Assembly (NCBI RefSeq): GCF_021261325.1
Contig: NZ_JAJSBI010000006.1
Span: forward strand, 310,001-374,000
Direction of reading: 5' to 3'
DNA from: Streptomyces guryensis
Lineage (GTDB): Bacteria > Actinomycetota > Actinomycetes > Streptomycetales > Streptomycetaceae
DNA length: 64,000 bases
The position numbers were made by a program, and so were the translations under genes. Each line of letters opens with the position of its first letter. Position 1 is the first letter of the stretch. The notes below the pieces were generated by a model. It was not told where the DNA came from. It worked only from the letters and a program-made list of their open reading frames with translations, and ran no database searches. Shown here piece by piece: positions 1-8,088 of the stretch.

Positions 1-1
1 C

Positions 2-1237
2 GTCACCAAGGGTGCCGACCCCACCATCGAGCGCTGCACGGTGGACTCCCCCGCCGAGGCGGGCTTCTACGTGTCGGCGGGCGGCCGCGGCAGCTTCCTG
101 GGCTGCCGGGTGACGGGCAGCGGCGGCTACGGCTTCCATGTGATCGACGGCAGCCGTACGACGCTGAAGAAGTGCCGTACGGAGCGGTGTGCGCGCGGTG
201 GGTACGAGTTCGCGGAGGGCGGCGACCCGGCCCCCGGTTCGGGCCCGGTCGTCGAGGACTGCACCAGCGACGAGAGCGCGGGCCTCAGGCCGCCCGCGGC
301 CCGCGAGACCGCCATACAGACAGCCGGCCAGTCGCCCGGCCTGCTGGGCGCGATCCCGGGGCAGCGCAGCACCGAACAGGAGCCGCTGCTCGCCGCCGCG
401 CAACCGCAGGAGCCCGAGCCGTCGACGCGGACGTCGAAGGCCGTGCTCGGTGAACTCGACGCGCTCGTGGGCCTGGACAGCGTCAAGCGCGAGGTCCGCG
501 CGCTGACCGACATGATCGAGGTGGGCCGGCGCCGGCAGCAGGCCGGCCTCAAGGCGGCCTCGGTCAAGCGGCATCTGGTCTTCACCGGCTCGCCCGGCAC
601 CGGCAAGACGACCGTGGCCCGGCTCTACGGCGAGATCCTCGCCTCGCTCGGCGTACTGGAGAAGGGACATCTCGTCGAGGTGTCCCGGGTCGACCTGGTG
701 GGCGAGCACATCGGATCAACGGCGATCCGCACCCAGGAAGCCTTCGACAGGGCGCGCGGCGGTGTGCTGTTCATCGACGAGGCGTACGCGCTGTCGCCGG
801 AGGACTCGGGCCGGGACTTCGGCAAGGAAGCCATCGACACCCTGGTGAAGCTGATGGAGGACCACCGGGACGCCGTCGTGGTGATCGTCGCCGGCTACAC
901 CGCCGAGATGGAGCGGTTCCTTTCGGTCAACCCCGGTGTGGCGTCCCGTTTCTCACGGACCATCACCTTCAGCGACTACGAGCCCGACGAACTGCTGCGG
1001 ATCGTCGAGCAGCAGGCCGACGAGCACGAGTACCGGCTGGCGCCGGGCACCGCGGAGGCGCTGCTGAAGTACTTCACGGCACTCCCGAAGGGCCCGGCGT
1101 TCGGCAACGGCCGGACCGCCCGCCAGACCTTCGAGGCGATGGTGGAGCGGCACGCGGGCCGGGTCGCCCAGGTCGACGAGCCGAGCACGGACGTGCTGAC
1201 CCTGCTCTACCCCGAGGACCTGCCCGAGTCGCCCTGA
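2..1237 (+). CDS. AAA+ ATPase of the CbxX/EccA type with N-terminal beta-helix repeats (5' end missing)
   Basis: The reading frame is open to the left edge, so the N-terminus is missing; the GTG at 41 is probably internal. The first ~75 visible residues are Gly/Cys-rich repeats of the right-handed parallel beta-helix type. An Ala/Pro-rich linker follows, then a single AAA+ module. Walker A (GSPGTGKTT) is at about nt 588-611 and Walker B (VLFIDEAY) at about nt 766-790. The C-terminal part has the lid seen in CbxX/CfqX and type VII EccA ATPases. In those families the ATPase remodels protein complexes. The combination with pectate-lyase-like repeats recurs in Streptomyces, but its substrate is unknown to me. 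The stop codon overlaps the convergent next gene by 31 bp. Confidence 0.85.
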   Translation, partial: VTKGADPTIERCTVDSPAEAGFYVSAGGRGSFLGCRVTGSGGYGFHVIDGSRTTLKKCRTERCARGGYEFAEGGDPAPGSGPVVEDCTSDESAGLRPPAARETAIQTAGQSPGLLGAIPGQRSTEQEPLLAAAQPQEPEPSTRTSKAVLGELDALVGLDSVKREVRALTDMIEVGRRRQQAGLKAASVKRHLVFTGSPGTGKTTVARLYGEILASLGVLEKGHLVEVSRVDLVGEHIGSTAIRTQEAFDRARGGVLFIDEAYALSPEDSGRDFGKEAIDTLVKLMEDHRDAVVVIVAGYTAEMERFLSVNPGVASRFSRTITFSDYEPDELLRIVEQQADEHEYRLAPGTAEALLKYFTALPKGPAFGNGRTARQTFEAMVERHAGRVAQVDEPSTDVLTLLYPEDLPESP

Positions 1238-3561
1238 GGCCCTGTCTCCGGGCGGGGAGCGGGTACCTCCGCACGCAGGCGGGCCAGCAGCCGTTCTCGC
1301 TCCTCGGCGAAGGCCGGATCGGCCTGGTAGTCACCGTGGCCCAGGATCGGGGCGGGCAGCGGGTGCTGCGCGGTGCGGCCGTAGGCGAGAGGATCCTTCA
1401 AGGGTGCGCGGTCGACCTCCGGGCCGCAGTCGCCGGGCAGTCGGACCGGGCCGCCGATGGGGTCGGTGAGCCGGTAGAGATTGCGCCAGCAGTCGACGTC
1501 GTGGTGCAGGGAGCGGAGGGCGGCGGGACCGAAATGGGCCGGGAACCAGCGGCCGTAGAGGCGCTCGATCGGGGAGCCGTAGGTCAGCAGGGCGACCCGG
1601 CTGCGCACGGACGGCTTCAGCTGCCAGGCCGCGGCGGCCGCGAGCACGCTGCCCTGGGAGTGGCCGGAGATCACCAGGCGGCCGCCGGTGGCACTCGTCC
1701 AGGTCGCCATCCGCCAGGTCAGGTCGGGCACCGCACGCTCGGCGTAGCAGGGCGGGGCGAAGGGGTGGGCGGCGCGCGGCCAGAAGGTGCCGACGTCCCA
1801 CAGGACGCCGATGGTGCGCCGGGCCGAGGCGTCCTTGTAGGCGCGCCTGCCCCAGGTGACGAACAGTATTGAGCCCAGGCCGATCAGCCATGAGCCCAGG
1901 GCCTGGGCGGTCTGTGCGGCACCGTGCACGAAGGCGAACGCGTGCTGCGCGGCCTGGCCCGGCGCCTCTTCGGTGATCTTCGCGCCGAGGAGGGCTCCGG
2001 CGCCCAGCAGCAGGGTCGAGACGGAGGTGACGGCGACGACGAGCGGGCCGCGGTCGGTGAGCGTGGCCAGCGCGCGCGTGGTGGCGATGCGGCGGGTGCG
2101 GGCCGCGTCCTTGGGCTCGCCGGGGTAGTCGAGCTCGACGGTGCCCAGTTCGGCGCGGCGCAGCAGCCAGGCCCGTCGGCCGAGTCCGGCGCAGAACACC
2201 AGCAGGACGAGGAGGAGCACCGGGATCACGGACGCCTGCCAGGTCAGCAGGACCGGCGGGCCGTCGATGGAGGTGCCGGTGCCGTCCAGCCAGTCGGACA
2301 CCCGCTGGGAGACGCCTCCGGACATCACTCCGCCCAGGGCGCAGGCCAGCATCGCGACGGCGGGTCCGCCCTGGCCGTGCAGCACGGCGCGCGGATCGGG
2401 GTGGCTGCGGTACAGCAGGTGGGCGACCACCGCGAGGGCGATCACCAGTAAGCCCTGGAGCAGGGCGAGGGTGCCGAAGGTGGTGCCGCCGCCGGGCAGC
2501 AGGCCGGCCGAATGCCAGCCCGGGCGCTCCCAGCCCGCGTACACCGCGGAAAGCAGCAGCAGGACGAGGGCGGTCAGCGGGAGGCGTCGTACGAGGTGCT
2601 CGTCGAGTTCCCGGTCGAGACGGTTCTCGGTGCGGCCTCGGCGGCAGACCACCCACACCACGACCGCGGCGGTGGCGACGAGCGCCACTTCCAGGAGCCC
2701 GCCCACGGTGTCGAGCGCCGCGGGACCGCCGGGTCGGCGGTCGAAGCGTGCCGCGGAGGACACAACCGCTGCGGCGACCGTCAGCAGGCCCGCGGCGGTG
2801 TGGGCTGCGCGCAGCCGGGCGACCAGGCGGCGGCCGTACCAGAAACCCGGCCGCCCCAGGGCGGTGCGGCCGGTGTCCTCGTCGGGTTCGGGCCGGCGGT
2901 CGATCGGCTGCTGGGACTCGTACGCGCTCCAGGTGCGGTGGGAGAGGTACCACAGCAGGGCGGTCAGCGCGACGGGCACCAGCGCCGCTACGGCGAGCCG
3001 ACGGCCTGGCCTGCTCCACCAGCCGTTGTGCGACATGGCGGGCGACAGGAAGCCCAGCCAGGAGTGCCGCTCGGCGCACGCGCGCGTGCCCGCGCACTGC
3101 CAGGCCGCCAGGTCCAGGGCGACCTCGCAGGCGGCCGCGACCAGCAGCACCGTCAAGGTGAGGCCCGCCAGCCGCACCAGCAGCCCGAAGAGGCGGATCG
3201 TCCGCCGGTGGCCGTGGGCGGTGGGCCGCATCCAGTGGGCGAGGTTGACCACCATGAACGGAAGGAGCAGCAGCCACAGGGCCCGCGCACTGTTGCCGGA
3301 GGTGAGATTGCACCAGACGTAGGCCTCCGGGACCGGTCTGCCGCGGTAGTCCTCGGGTCTGCTCTCCGCGTCGACGTCCTCGGCGCGCCGGAAGACGGCC
3401 GCCGTGTCGTCGCCGGTGATCCGCACCGTGCGCGGATCATTGAGCATCTCCTGGGGTGTGGTGCCGCCCACGCCGTGGACCAGGAGTTCCAGGGCGGTTG
3501 CGGATCCCTCGGGCCCCGGGACGGGGCCGCCGATCGAAACACGTTCCTGCGCACGTTCCAC
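1207..3561 (-). CDS. Large multi-pass membrane protein with an alpha/beta-hydrolase (lipase-like) C-terminal domain
   Basis: About 784 residues. The chosen start is the GTG at 3561, preceded by a GGGGGAAG ribosome site about 8 nt away; the frame stays open to 3705, but that leader is Arg/Pro-rich and has no ribosome site. The N-terminus has ELLVHGVGG, resembling the oxyanion-hole strand of serine hydrolases. The middle holds roughly nine or ten hydrophobic segments. The C-terminal third carries a nucleophile elbow GHSQGS and a late GHGDY histidine, so a Ser-His hydrolase split by an inserted membrane region is likely. Substrate and role are unknown. It converges on, and overlaps by 31 bp, the end of the AAA gene. 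Confidence 0.75.
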   Translation of the reverse strand: MERAQERVSIGGPVPGPEGSATALELLVHGVGGTTPQEMLNDPRTVRITGDDTAAVFRRAEDVDAESRPEDYRGRPVPEAYVWCNLTSGNSARALWLLLLPFMVVNLAHWMRPTAHGHRRTIRLFGLLVRLAGLTLTVLLVAAACEVALDLAAWQCAGTRACAERHSWLGFLSPAMSHNGWWSRPGRRLAVAALVPVALTALLWYLSHRTWSAYESQQPIDRRPEPDEDTGRTALGRPGFWYGRRLVARLRAAHTAAGLLTVAAAVVSSAARFDRRPGGPAALDTVGGLLEVALVATAAVVVWVVCRRGRTENRLDRELDEHLVRRLPLTALVLLLLSAVYAGWERPGWHSAGLLPGGGTTFGTLALLQGLLVIALAVVAHLLYRSHPDPRAVLHGQGGPAVAMLACALGGVMSGGVSQRVSDWLDGTGTSIDGPPVLLTWQASVIPVLLLVLLVFCAGLGRRAWLLRRAELGTVELDYPGEPKDAARTRRIATTRALATLTDRGPLVVAVTSVSTLLLGAGALLGAKITEEAPGQAAQHAFAFVHGAAQTAQALGSWLIGLGSILFVTWGRRAYKDASARRTIGVLWDVGTFWPRAAHPFAPPCYAERAVPDLTWRMATWTSATGGRLVISGHSQGSVLAAAAAWQLKPSVRSRVALLTYGSPIERLYGRWFPAHFGPAALRSLHHDVDCWRNLYRLTDPIGGPVRLPGDCGPEVDRAPLKDPLAYGRTAQHPLPAPILGHGDYQADPAFAEERERLLARLRAEVPAPRPETGPQGDSGRSSG

Positions 3562-3847
3562 TGTTCGCACTTCCCCCGTGCCGCGCCGTCTTCTTGTGTC
3601 CGTGCGGGCACAAGGATCTCCGCTCGGACGGTGGCGTACACCCGTGAACACGGAATCTCCCCGATCCGGGTGATCTGCGGGGAACAGAAGGGGCATTGGT
3701 GGCATGCGCGCGTCGGGCAGGTGGCGTCGTGGGGGCCCACCCGTGCAAGGATGGGACGTCCGCGCACCGGGACAGGGGAGAATGCCCTTGTCGGAGCAGG
3801 TGTGCAGGGCAAGTCGGACGGCTTGAGACGAAAGGACCGGAGCGTAC

Positions 3848-4666
3848 GTGAGTGAGAATCAGAACCTCCTCGCGGAGCAGCGGCGCGCCCTGATCCTGGA
3901 CGAGGTCCGGCGCCGGGGCGGGGTCCGCGTGAACGAGCTGACCCGCAAGCTCGGCGTGTCGGACATGACGGTGCGCCGCGACCTGGACGCGCTGGCCCGC
4001 CAGGGCGTGCTGGAGAAGGTCCACGGCGGCGCGGTGCCGGTCGTGGAGGCGAGCACGCACGAGCCGGGCTTCGAGGCCAAGTCGGGCCTGGAGCTGACGG
4101 CCAAGGAGGACATCGCGCGCTCGGCGGCCCAGCTGGTCGCGCCGGGTACCGCGATCGCGCTGTCGGGCGGTACGACGACGTATGCGCTGGCCCACCATCT
4201 GCTGGAGGTGCCGGACCTGACCGTCGTGACGAACTCGGTGCGGGTGGCCGACGTCTTCCATGCGGCGCAGCGCACCTCCGGCCCCCGGCAGGGTGCGGCC
4301 ACGGTGGTGCTGACCGGCGGGGTGCGCACGCCCTCCGACTCGCTGGTGGGCCCGGTGGCCGACCAGGCGATCGCGGCGCTCCACTTCGACGTGCTGTTCC
4401 TCGGCGTGCACGGCATATCGGTCGAGGCCGGCCTGTCGACGCCGAACCTCGCGGAGGCCGAGACCAACCGTCGCCTGGTGCAGTCGGCTCGGCGGGTCGT
4501 GGTGGTCGCCGACCACACCAAGTGGGGTGTGGTGGGTCTGAGTTCGTTCGCGGCGCTGGAGCAGGTCGACACGCTGGTCACCGACTCGGGGCTGGCGGGC
4601 GACGCGCGCGAGGAGATCTCCGAGCATCTGCGTCGGCTGGTCGTGGTGGGCGAGCCCGAGAGCTGA
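3848..4666 (+). CDS. DeoR-family transcriptional regulator
   Basis: 272 residues. Residues ~10-65 form the DeoR winged helix-turn-helix (VNELTRKLGVSDMTVRRDLDALARQGVLEKVHGGA), and the remainder is the DeoRC sugar-phosphate-sensing domain, with a LSGGTTTYALA phosphate-loop-like segment and a late VVVVADHTKWG motif. Members usually repress sugar-catabolic genes and respond to phosphorylated intermediates. The start is GTG at 3848 with AAAGGA upstream. It is transcribed away from the membrane hydrolase across a ~286-bp region in which I see no clear operator. No sugar-metabolism gene is adjacent, so the target is unknown. Confidence 0.9.
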   Translation: MSENQNLLAEQRRALILDEVRRRGGVRVNELTRKLGVSDMTVRRDLDALARQGVLEKVHGGAVPVVEASTHEPGFEAKSGLELTAKEDIARSAAQLVAPGTAIALSGGTTTYALAHHLLEVPDLTVVTNSVRVADVFHAAQRTSGPRQGAATVVLTGGVRTPSDSLVGPVADQAIAALHFDVLFLGVHGISVEAGLSTPNLAEAETNRRLVQSARRVVVVADHTKWGVVGLSSFAALEQVDTLVTDSGLAGDAREEISEHLRRLVVVGEPES

Positions 4667-4689
4667 TCCGTCCGGGGCACTGCTGACAC

Positions 4690-4704
4690 CTGACGGGTCG
4701 TCAG
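4690..4704. promoter_or_regulatory. Perfect inverted repeat, candidate operator
   Basis: CTGACG-GGT-CGTCAG is a perfect 6-bp inverted repeat with a 3-bp spacer, 57 bp upstream of the SRPBCC start codon and 24 bp after the DeoR stop. It could be an operator or a short hairpin; no T-run follows it. Confidence 0.4.
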
Positions 4705-4760
4705 CTATCGTGGACGTCGCCCCGGTCAACCACCCTTCTCCGTCAAGGGGGTTCGCGTTC

Positions 4761-5231
4761 ATGGCCCACCGTCTGCGTCCCGTCGGGCTCGACTTCGTCG
4801 ACATCGCGCCCGTGCGTCTGGTCTTCGCGCAGGAGATCTCCGCGACCCCCGAGGCGGTCTTCCACGCCCTCAACGACGATGTGCCGGGGTGGGCGGAATG
4901 GTTCGCGGCCGTGACGCACGCGCGGTCGCTCGACGGCGGTGCCGGGCGCGACATCCGGCTCAAGGGCGGCGGGCGCTTCCGGGAGACGGTCATCGCGGCG
5001 AAGGAGGCGGAGGTGTACGCCTACCGGGTCGACGTCACCAACGCGCCGGGCGCACGCGCTCTCGCCGAGGAGTGGCGGCTGGTACCGGCCGGGACCGGCA
5101 CGCGGGTGCAGTGGATCTTCGCGGCGGACGGGACGGCACCGTTCCGGCTCGTCGTGAAGGCGGCACGGGCGGGGCTCGGGCGCGCCTTCCGGGACGCCGT
5201 GACGTCACTGGACCGGCGGCTCGCACGCTAG
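4761..5231 (+). CDS. SRPBCC (START/polyketide-cyclase-like) family protein
   Basis: 156 residues starting at ATG 4761, preceded by AAGGGGGTT. The sequence follows the SRPBCC fold: an N-terminal strand FAQEISATPEAVFHALND, the helix VPGWAEWFAAV, central strands GGRFRETVIAAKEAEVYAYRVD, a WRLVPAGTGTRVQWIF strand pair and a long C-terminal helix ending in LDRRL. Proteins of this fold bind hydrophobic ligands, and a few are cyclases or aromatases; nothing here indicates the ligand. It is probably a monocistronic small cytosolic protein. The longer reading frame from 4710 lacks a ribosome site. Confidence 0.8.
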   Translation: MAHRLRPVGLDFVDIAPVRLVFAQEISATPEAVFHALNDDVPGWAEWFAAVTHARSLDGGAGRDIRLKGGGRFRETVIAAKEAEVYAYRVDVTNAPGARALAEEWRLVPAGTGTRVQWIFAADGTAPFRLVVKAARAGLGRAFRDAVTSLDRRLAR

Positions 5232-5284
5232 GTGCTTCCCTGGAGGTGTCACGACGGGCCGTCGATCTTCCGCCACTGCGTCGT

Positions 5285-5350
5285 GACTGGTCGCGCCCAC
5301 GCGGCGGAGCCGCAAGTCGATACAGCCCCGCGCCCCTTCAGGGCGCGCAG
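5285..5350. repeat. Streptomyces-type intergenic repeat with two hairpins
   Basis: This segment contains GCGGC-GGA-GCCGC (5301-5313) followed by a CGCGCCC/GGGCGCG hairpin. From memory, a sequence block of this kind recurs between convergent genes in many Streptomyces genomes. It lies in the 122-bp gap between the SRPBCC gene and the convergent PLP-enzyme gene. Confidence 0.5.
5329..5347. terminator. Hairpin between convergent genes
   Basis: CGCGCCC (5329-5335), a loop of five bases, then GGGCGCG (5341-5347), a perfect 7-bp GC stem. It lies 6 bp past the end of the PLP-enzyme gene (which reads leftward) and about 100 bp after the SRPBCC gene, so it could stop transcription from both sides. 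Confidence 0.5.
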
Positions 5351-5353
5351 CGT

Positions 5354-6478
5354 TCAGCAGGGCCAGACACCGGTCTCCAGCAGCGCGTCGATCGCCGCCG
5401 AGTACGGCTCGATGTCCAGTCCCTGGGCGGCGAGCCACGCGTCCGAGTAGTACTTGTCGAGGTAGCGGTCGCCCGGATCGCACAGCAGCGTCACCACGCT
5501 CCCCTGCCGCCCCTCCGCCACCATCTCGGCGACGATCTTCAGCGCGCTCCACAGTCCGGTGCCCGTCGAGCCGCCCGCCTTGCGGCCGATGGCCCGCTCC
5601 AGGGCCCGTACGGCGGCGACGCTGGCCGCGTCGGGGACCTTCATCATCCGGTCGATGGCACCGGGTACGAAGCTCGGCTCCATACGGGGGCGGCCGATGC
5701 CCTCGATGCGTGAGCCGCAGTCGCTGGTGACGTCCGGATCGCCGGTGGTCCAGCCGTCGAAGAAACAGGAGTTCTCCGGATCGGCCACACAGATGCGGGT
5801 GTCGCGCTGGGTGTAGTGGACGTAGCGCGCGAGGGTCGCCGAGGTACCGCCGGTGCCGGCTGTCGCCACGATCCAGGCGGGCTCCGGGAACCGCTCCAAC
5901 TCCAGCTGGCGGAAGATGGATTCGGCGATGTTGTTGTTGCCGCGCCAGTCCGTGGCCCGTTCGGCGTAGGTGAACTGGTCCATGTAGTGGCCGCCGGTCT
6001 CCACCGCGAGGCCCGCCGACTCCTCGTACATTTTGCGGGAGTCGTCCACGAAGTGGCACTGCCCACCGTGGAACTCGATCAGGCGGCACTTCTCCGCGCT
6101 CGTCGTGCGCGGCATGACGGCGATGAAGGGCACGCCGATCAGCTTGGCGAAGTACGCCTCGGAGACGGCCGTCGAGCCGCTCGACGCCTCGATCACCGGG
6201 CGGCCCGGCCGGATCCAGCCGTTGCACAGTCCGTAGAGGAAGAGCGAGCGGGCGAGCCGGTGCTTGAGGCTGCCGGTCGGGTGGGTCGACTCGTCCTTCA
6301 GGTACAGGTCGATCCCCCACTTCTCGGGCAGCGGGAAGCGGAGCAGATGTGTGTCGGCCGAGCGGTTGGCATCGGCCTGGACCTTGCGGACGGCCTCTTT
6401 CAGCCAGTCTCGATAGGCGGCGTCGCTGTGGTCGACGTCGAGGGTTTTGCCGGTCCGGGTCTGCTGGGAGGTGCTCAC
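5354..6478 (-). CDS. PLP-dependent cysteine synthase-family enzyme (Cds1/L-cysteine desulfhydrase-like)
   Basis: 374 residues, fold-type II PLP enzyme. The Schiff-base lysine lies in [11 protein letters not shown] (residues ~66-76), the substrate loop is [13 protein letters not shown], and the glycine-rich phosphate cup is [15 protein letters not shown]. Length and the SLKHR context match the actinobacterial Cds1 group, which releases H2S, pyruvate and ammonia from L-cysteine, rather than housekeeping CysK (~310 aa). The start is GTG at 6478 behind AAGGAG. It is monocistronic; two direct repeats lie upstream at 6535-6585. The exact reaction cannot be fixed from sequence alone. Confidence 0.8.
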   Translation of the reverse strand: MSTSQQTRTGKTLDVDHSDAAYRDWLKEAVRKVQADANRSADTHLLRFPLPEKWGIDLYLKDESTHPTGSLKHRLARSLFLYGLCNGWIRPGRPVIEASSGSTAVSEAYFAKLIGVPFIAVMPRTTSAEKCRLIEFHGGQCHFVDDSRKMYEESAGLAVETGGHYMDQFTYAERATDWRGNNNIAESIFRQLELERFPEPAWIVATAGTGGTSATLARYVHYTQRDTRICVADPENSCFFDGWTTGDPDVTSDCGSRIEGIGRPRMEPSFVPGAIDRMMKVPDAASVAAVRALERAIGRKAGGSTGTGLWSALKIVAEMVAEGRQGSVVTLLCDPGDRYLDKYYSDAWLAAQGLDIEPYSAAIDALLETGVWPC

Positions 6479-6534
6479 GACGGGTGCTCCTTAGGCTGTG
6501 CGCCGGCGGCGCGTCGCGCGGCCGACGCATCGAT

Positions 6535-6585
6535 CATAAACACCTTTCGCACGCTTCTCACCTGCATAAACGCACCTTTGAGCAC
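6535..6585 (-). promoter_or_regulatory. Pair of ~20-bp direct repeats upstream of the PLP enzyme
   Basis: On the minus strand two copies of approximately GTGC-N(2-3)-AAAGGTG-N(0-2)-TTTATG occur, with the CATAAA ends (plus strand) at 6535-6540 and 6565-6570, exactly 30 bp apart. They lie ~60-110 bp before the start codon, where a promoter or regulator site is expected. The remainder of the 329-bp region 6479-6807 shows nothing else clear. Confidence 0.4.
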
Positions 6586-6807
6586 CCCAAAGAGCACCCT
6601 GGGGCCGGGAGGCGGGCAAAGGCGGGGGCGCATTCGCGCGAGTGCTCCGGGCGCTCGGTCCGACGTTCCGTGCGTACTGGTGCTCGACGTCGGGTGCGGG
6701 CAGACTGCACCGAACGGGGGCGCACACTGGATCACGACACGAGCTGGATCACGGCCCACGCGGGGACACGGTCCAGCGCACCGGACGGCCACAAGGGGGC
6801 GGGCGGC

Positions 6808-7131
6808 ATGACGGAGCCGGACTTCACGGCGACGGGCGTGCGGATCGGGAAACGGCTGCGTTCACTCACCCGGGCCGGGCAGGTCCGGATCAGCGACGGC
6901 AGACTTGCGTTGCTCACCAGTTACGGCACCGAGATCGACAGCGCGCCGGTGCAGGCGGTGCGTGCCTCCAAGCCCTGGTTCTCCGCGGAGGACCGGGCAC
7001 TCGCGGACCTCAACGGCAAGCGGTACCTGCTGACCCTGGGCGATCACGACCCGGCCCCGGGCGAGCCGGGGCCGCCCGCGGCACGCCGCTTCATCGAGGC
7101 CGTACGGAAAGCGGCGGGGCGCGGCGGCTGA
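6808..7131 (+). CDS. Conserved hypothetical protein, 107 aa
   Basis: Starts at ATG 6808 with AAGGGGG eight bases upstream; the frame is open further left but has no ribosome site there. The protein is small and soluble with alternating charged and hydrophobic stretches and no recognised domain. It looks like a conserved Streptomyces protein of unknown role. It is followed after ~230 bp by the ATP-binding protein gene. Confidence 0.6.
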   Translation: MTEPDFTATGVRIGKRLRSLTRAGQVRISDGRLALLTSYGTEIDSAPVQAVRASKPWFSAEDRALADLNGKRYLLTLGDHDPAPGEPGPPAARRFIEAVRKAAGRGG

Positions 7132-7364
7132 CAGAGCCCACAGGACGAGGCGTCGGGCTGGTACCCGTGCGGTCGGCCGAGCCGGTCGCGAGTTGCGGTC
7201 CCACGCCCCCTGGGTCACGCTGTTCTCACGTCACTCTGGGTTTACCGGCGATAACGCTGCGAACCAGCCCGCCGGGCACGACGGCAGGTGGCCATTTCTC
7301 TCAGGCACCTGCTGGATCCGTACTCCGTGTTCTTCCGGACCTCTTAAGTCGGGGAGTCGCAGCC

Positions 7365-7895
7365 GTGATCAGTCACCCAAGCAGGCACTGCACGGTAGAG
7401 CTGCAAGCCCTGCCGTCGCGGATCGGCCAGGTCCGCAGAATCGTCTCTGCGCAGTTGCGCTACTGGCATCTGGACCCCCTCATCGACCGGGCCGCGCTCG
7501 GTGTGACGGAGCTTTTGACCAACGTCCACCTGCATGCCCAGCCCGACAAGCTGTGCACCGTGGAGATAGAGCTGGTGCTGGACCGGCTCATGGTCTCCGT
7601 ACGCGATCACGACCCCCGTCTGCCCGAGGTGCGGGACGTGGCGGCCTCCGCCACCACCGGGCGCGGGCTGGCCATGGTGGCCGCGGTGAGCGAGAGCTGG
7701 GGGGCACGTCCGGACGGCGAGTCGGGCAAGGTCGTCTGGTTCGCGCTGCCCACCACACCGGCTCCGGTGGCGGCGCCGGCACGTTCTCCGCGCCGTACGG
7801 CCGACACGCCGGCCCGCCGGCTCGTGGAGGTCGAGCACGCGGCCGACGGCCACAGGTCCACGCACGCTCCCGCCCGGTCCGCCGTTGCCGGCTGA
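7365..7895 (+). CDS. Anti-sigma-factor-type serine kinase (HATPase_c, RsbW-like)
   Basis: 176 residues from GTG 7365 with GGGGAG upstream. The HATPase_c signatures are the N box in ALGVTELLTNVHLHA, the G1-like SVRDHDPRLPEV and the G2-like TTGRGLAMVAAVSESWG, ending with VVWFALP. This is the short Streptomyces RsbW-like family, whose members bind or phosphorylate anti-anti-sigma factors. The C-terminal ~40 residues are Ala/Pro/Arg-rich and probably disordered. No cognate sigma factor or antagonist is adjacent, as is usual for these orphan kinases. The 7132-7364 gap shows no clear promoter. Confidence 0.85.
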   Translation: MISHPSRHCTVELQALPSRIGQVRRIVSAQLRYWHLDPLIDRAALGVTELLTNVHLHAQPDKLCTVEIELVLDRLMVSVRDHDPRLPEVRDVAASATTGRGLAMVAAVSESWGARPDGESGKVVWFALPTTPAPVAAPARSPRRTADTPARRLVEVEHAADGHRSTHAPARSAVAG

Positions 7896-8088
7896 CCGGG
7901 CGGTGACTGTATTGGATGGGTCGGTCACCTGCGGCGCGCCTCAGTCGGTGTCGAGACGCGCCCCTACGGTTACCTCCCGGCCGGTGTCCGGTGGTGCAGT
8001 GGGCGTGGACGGGCCCATGCCGTTGAGCTGGTCGGCCGTCGGGGTGCCGCTGAGTCCGGCCGCTTGACAGCCTTGTTGCCGGCCTTGG

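Noticed and set aside
7885..8067. Small plus-strand gene after the HATPase gene
   Set aside because: No ribosome site, it overlaps the HATPase end, and its composition is biased. The 7896-8088 gap is best read as noncoding.
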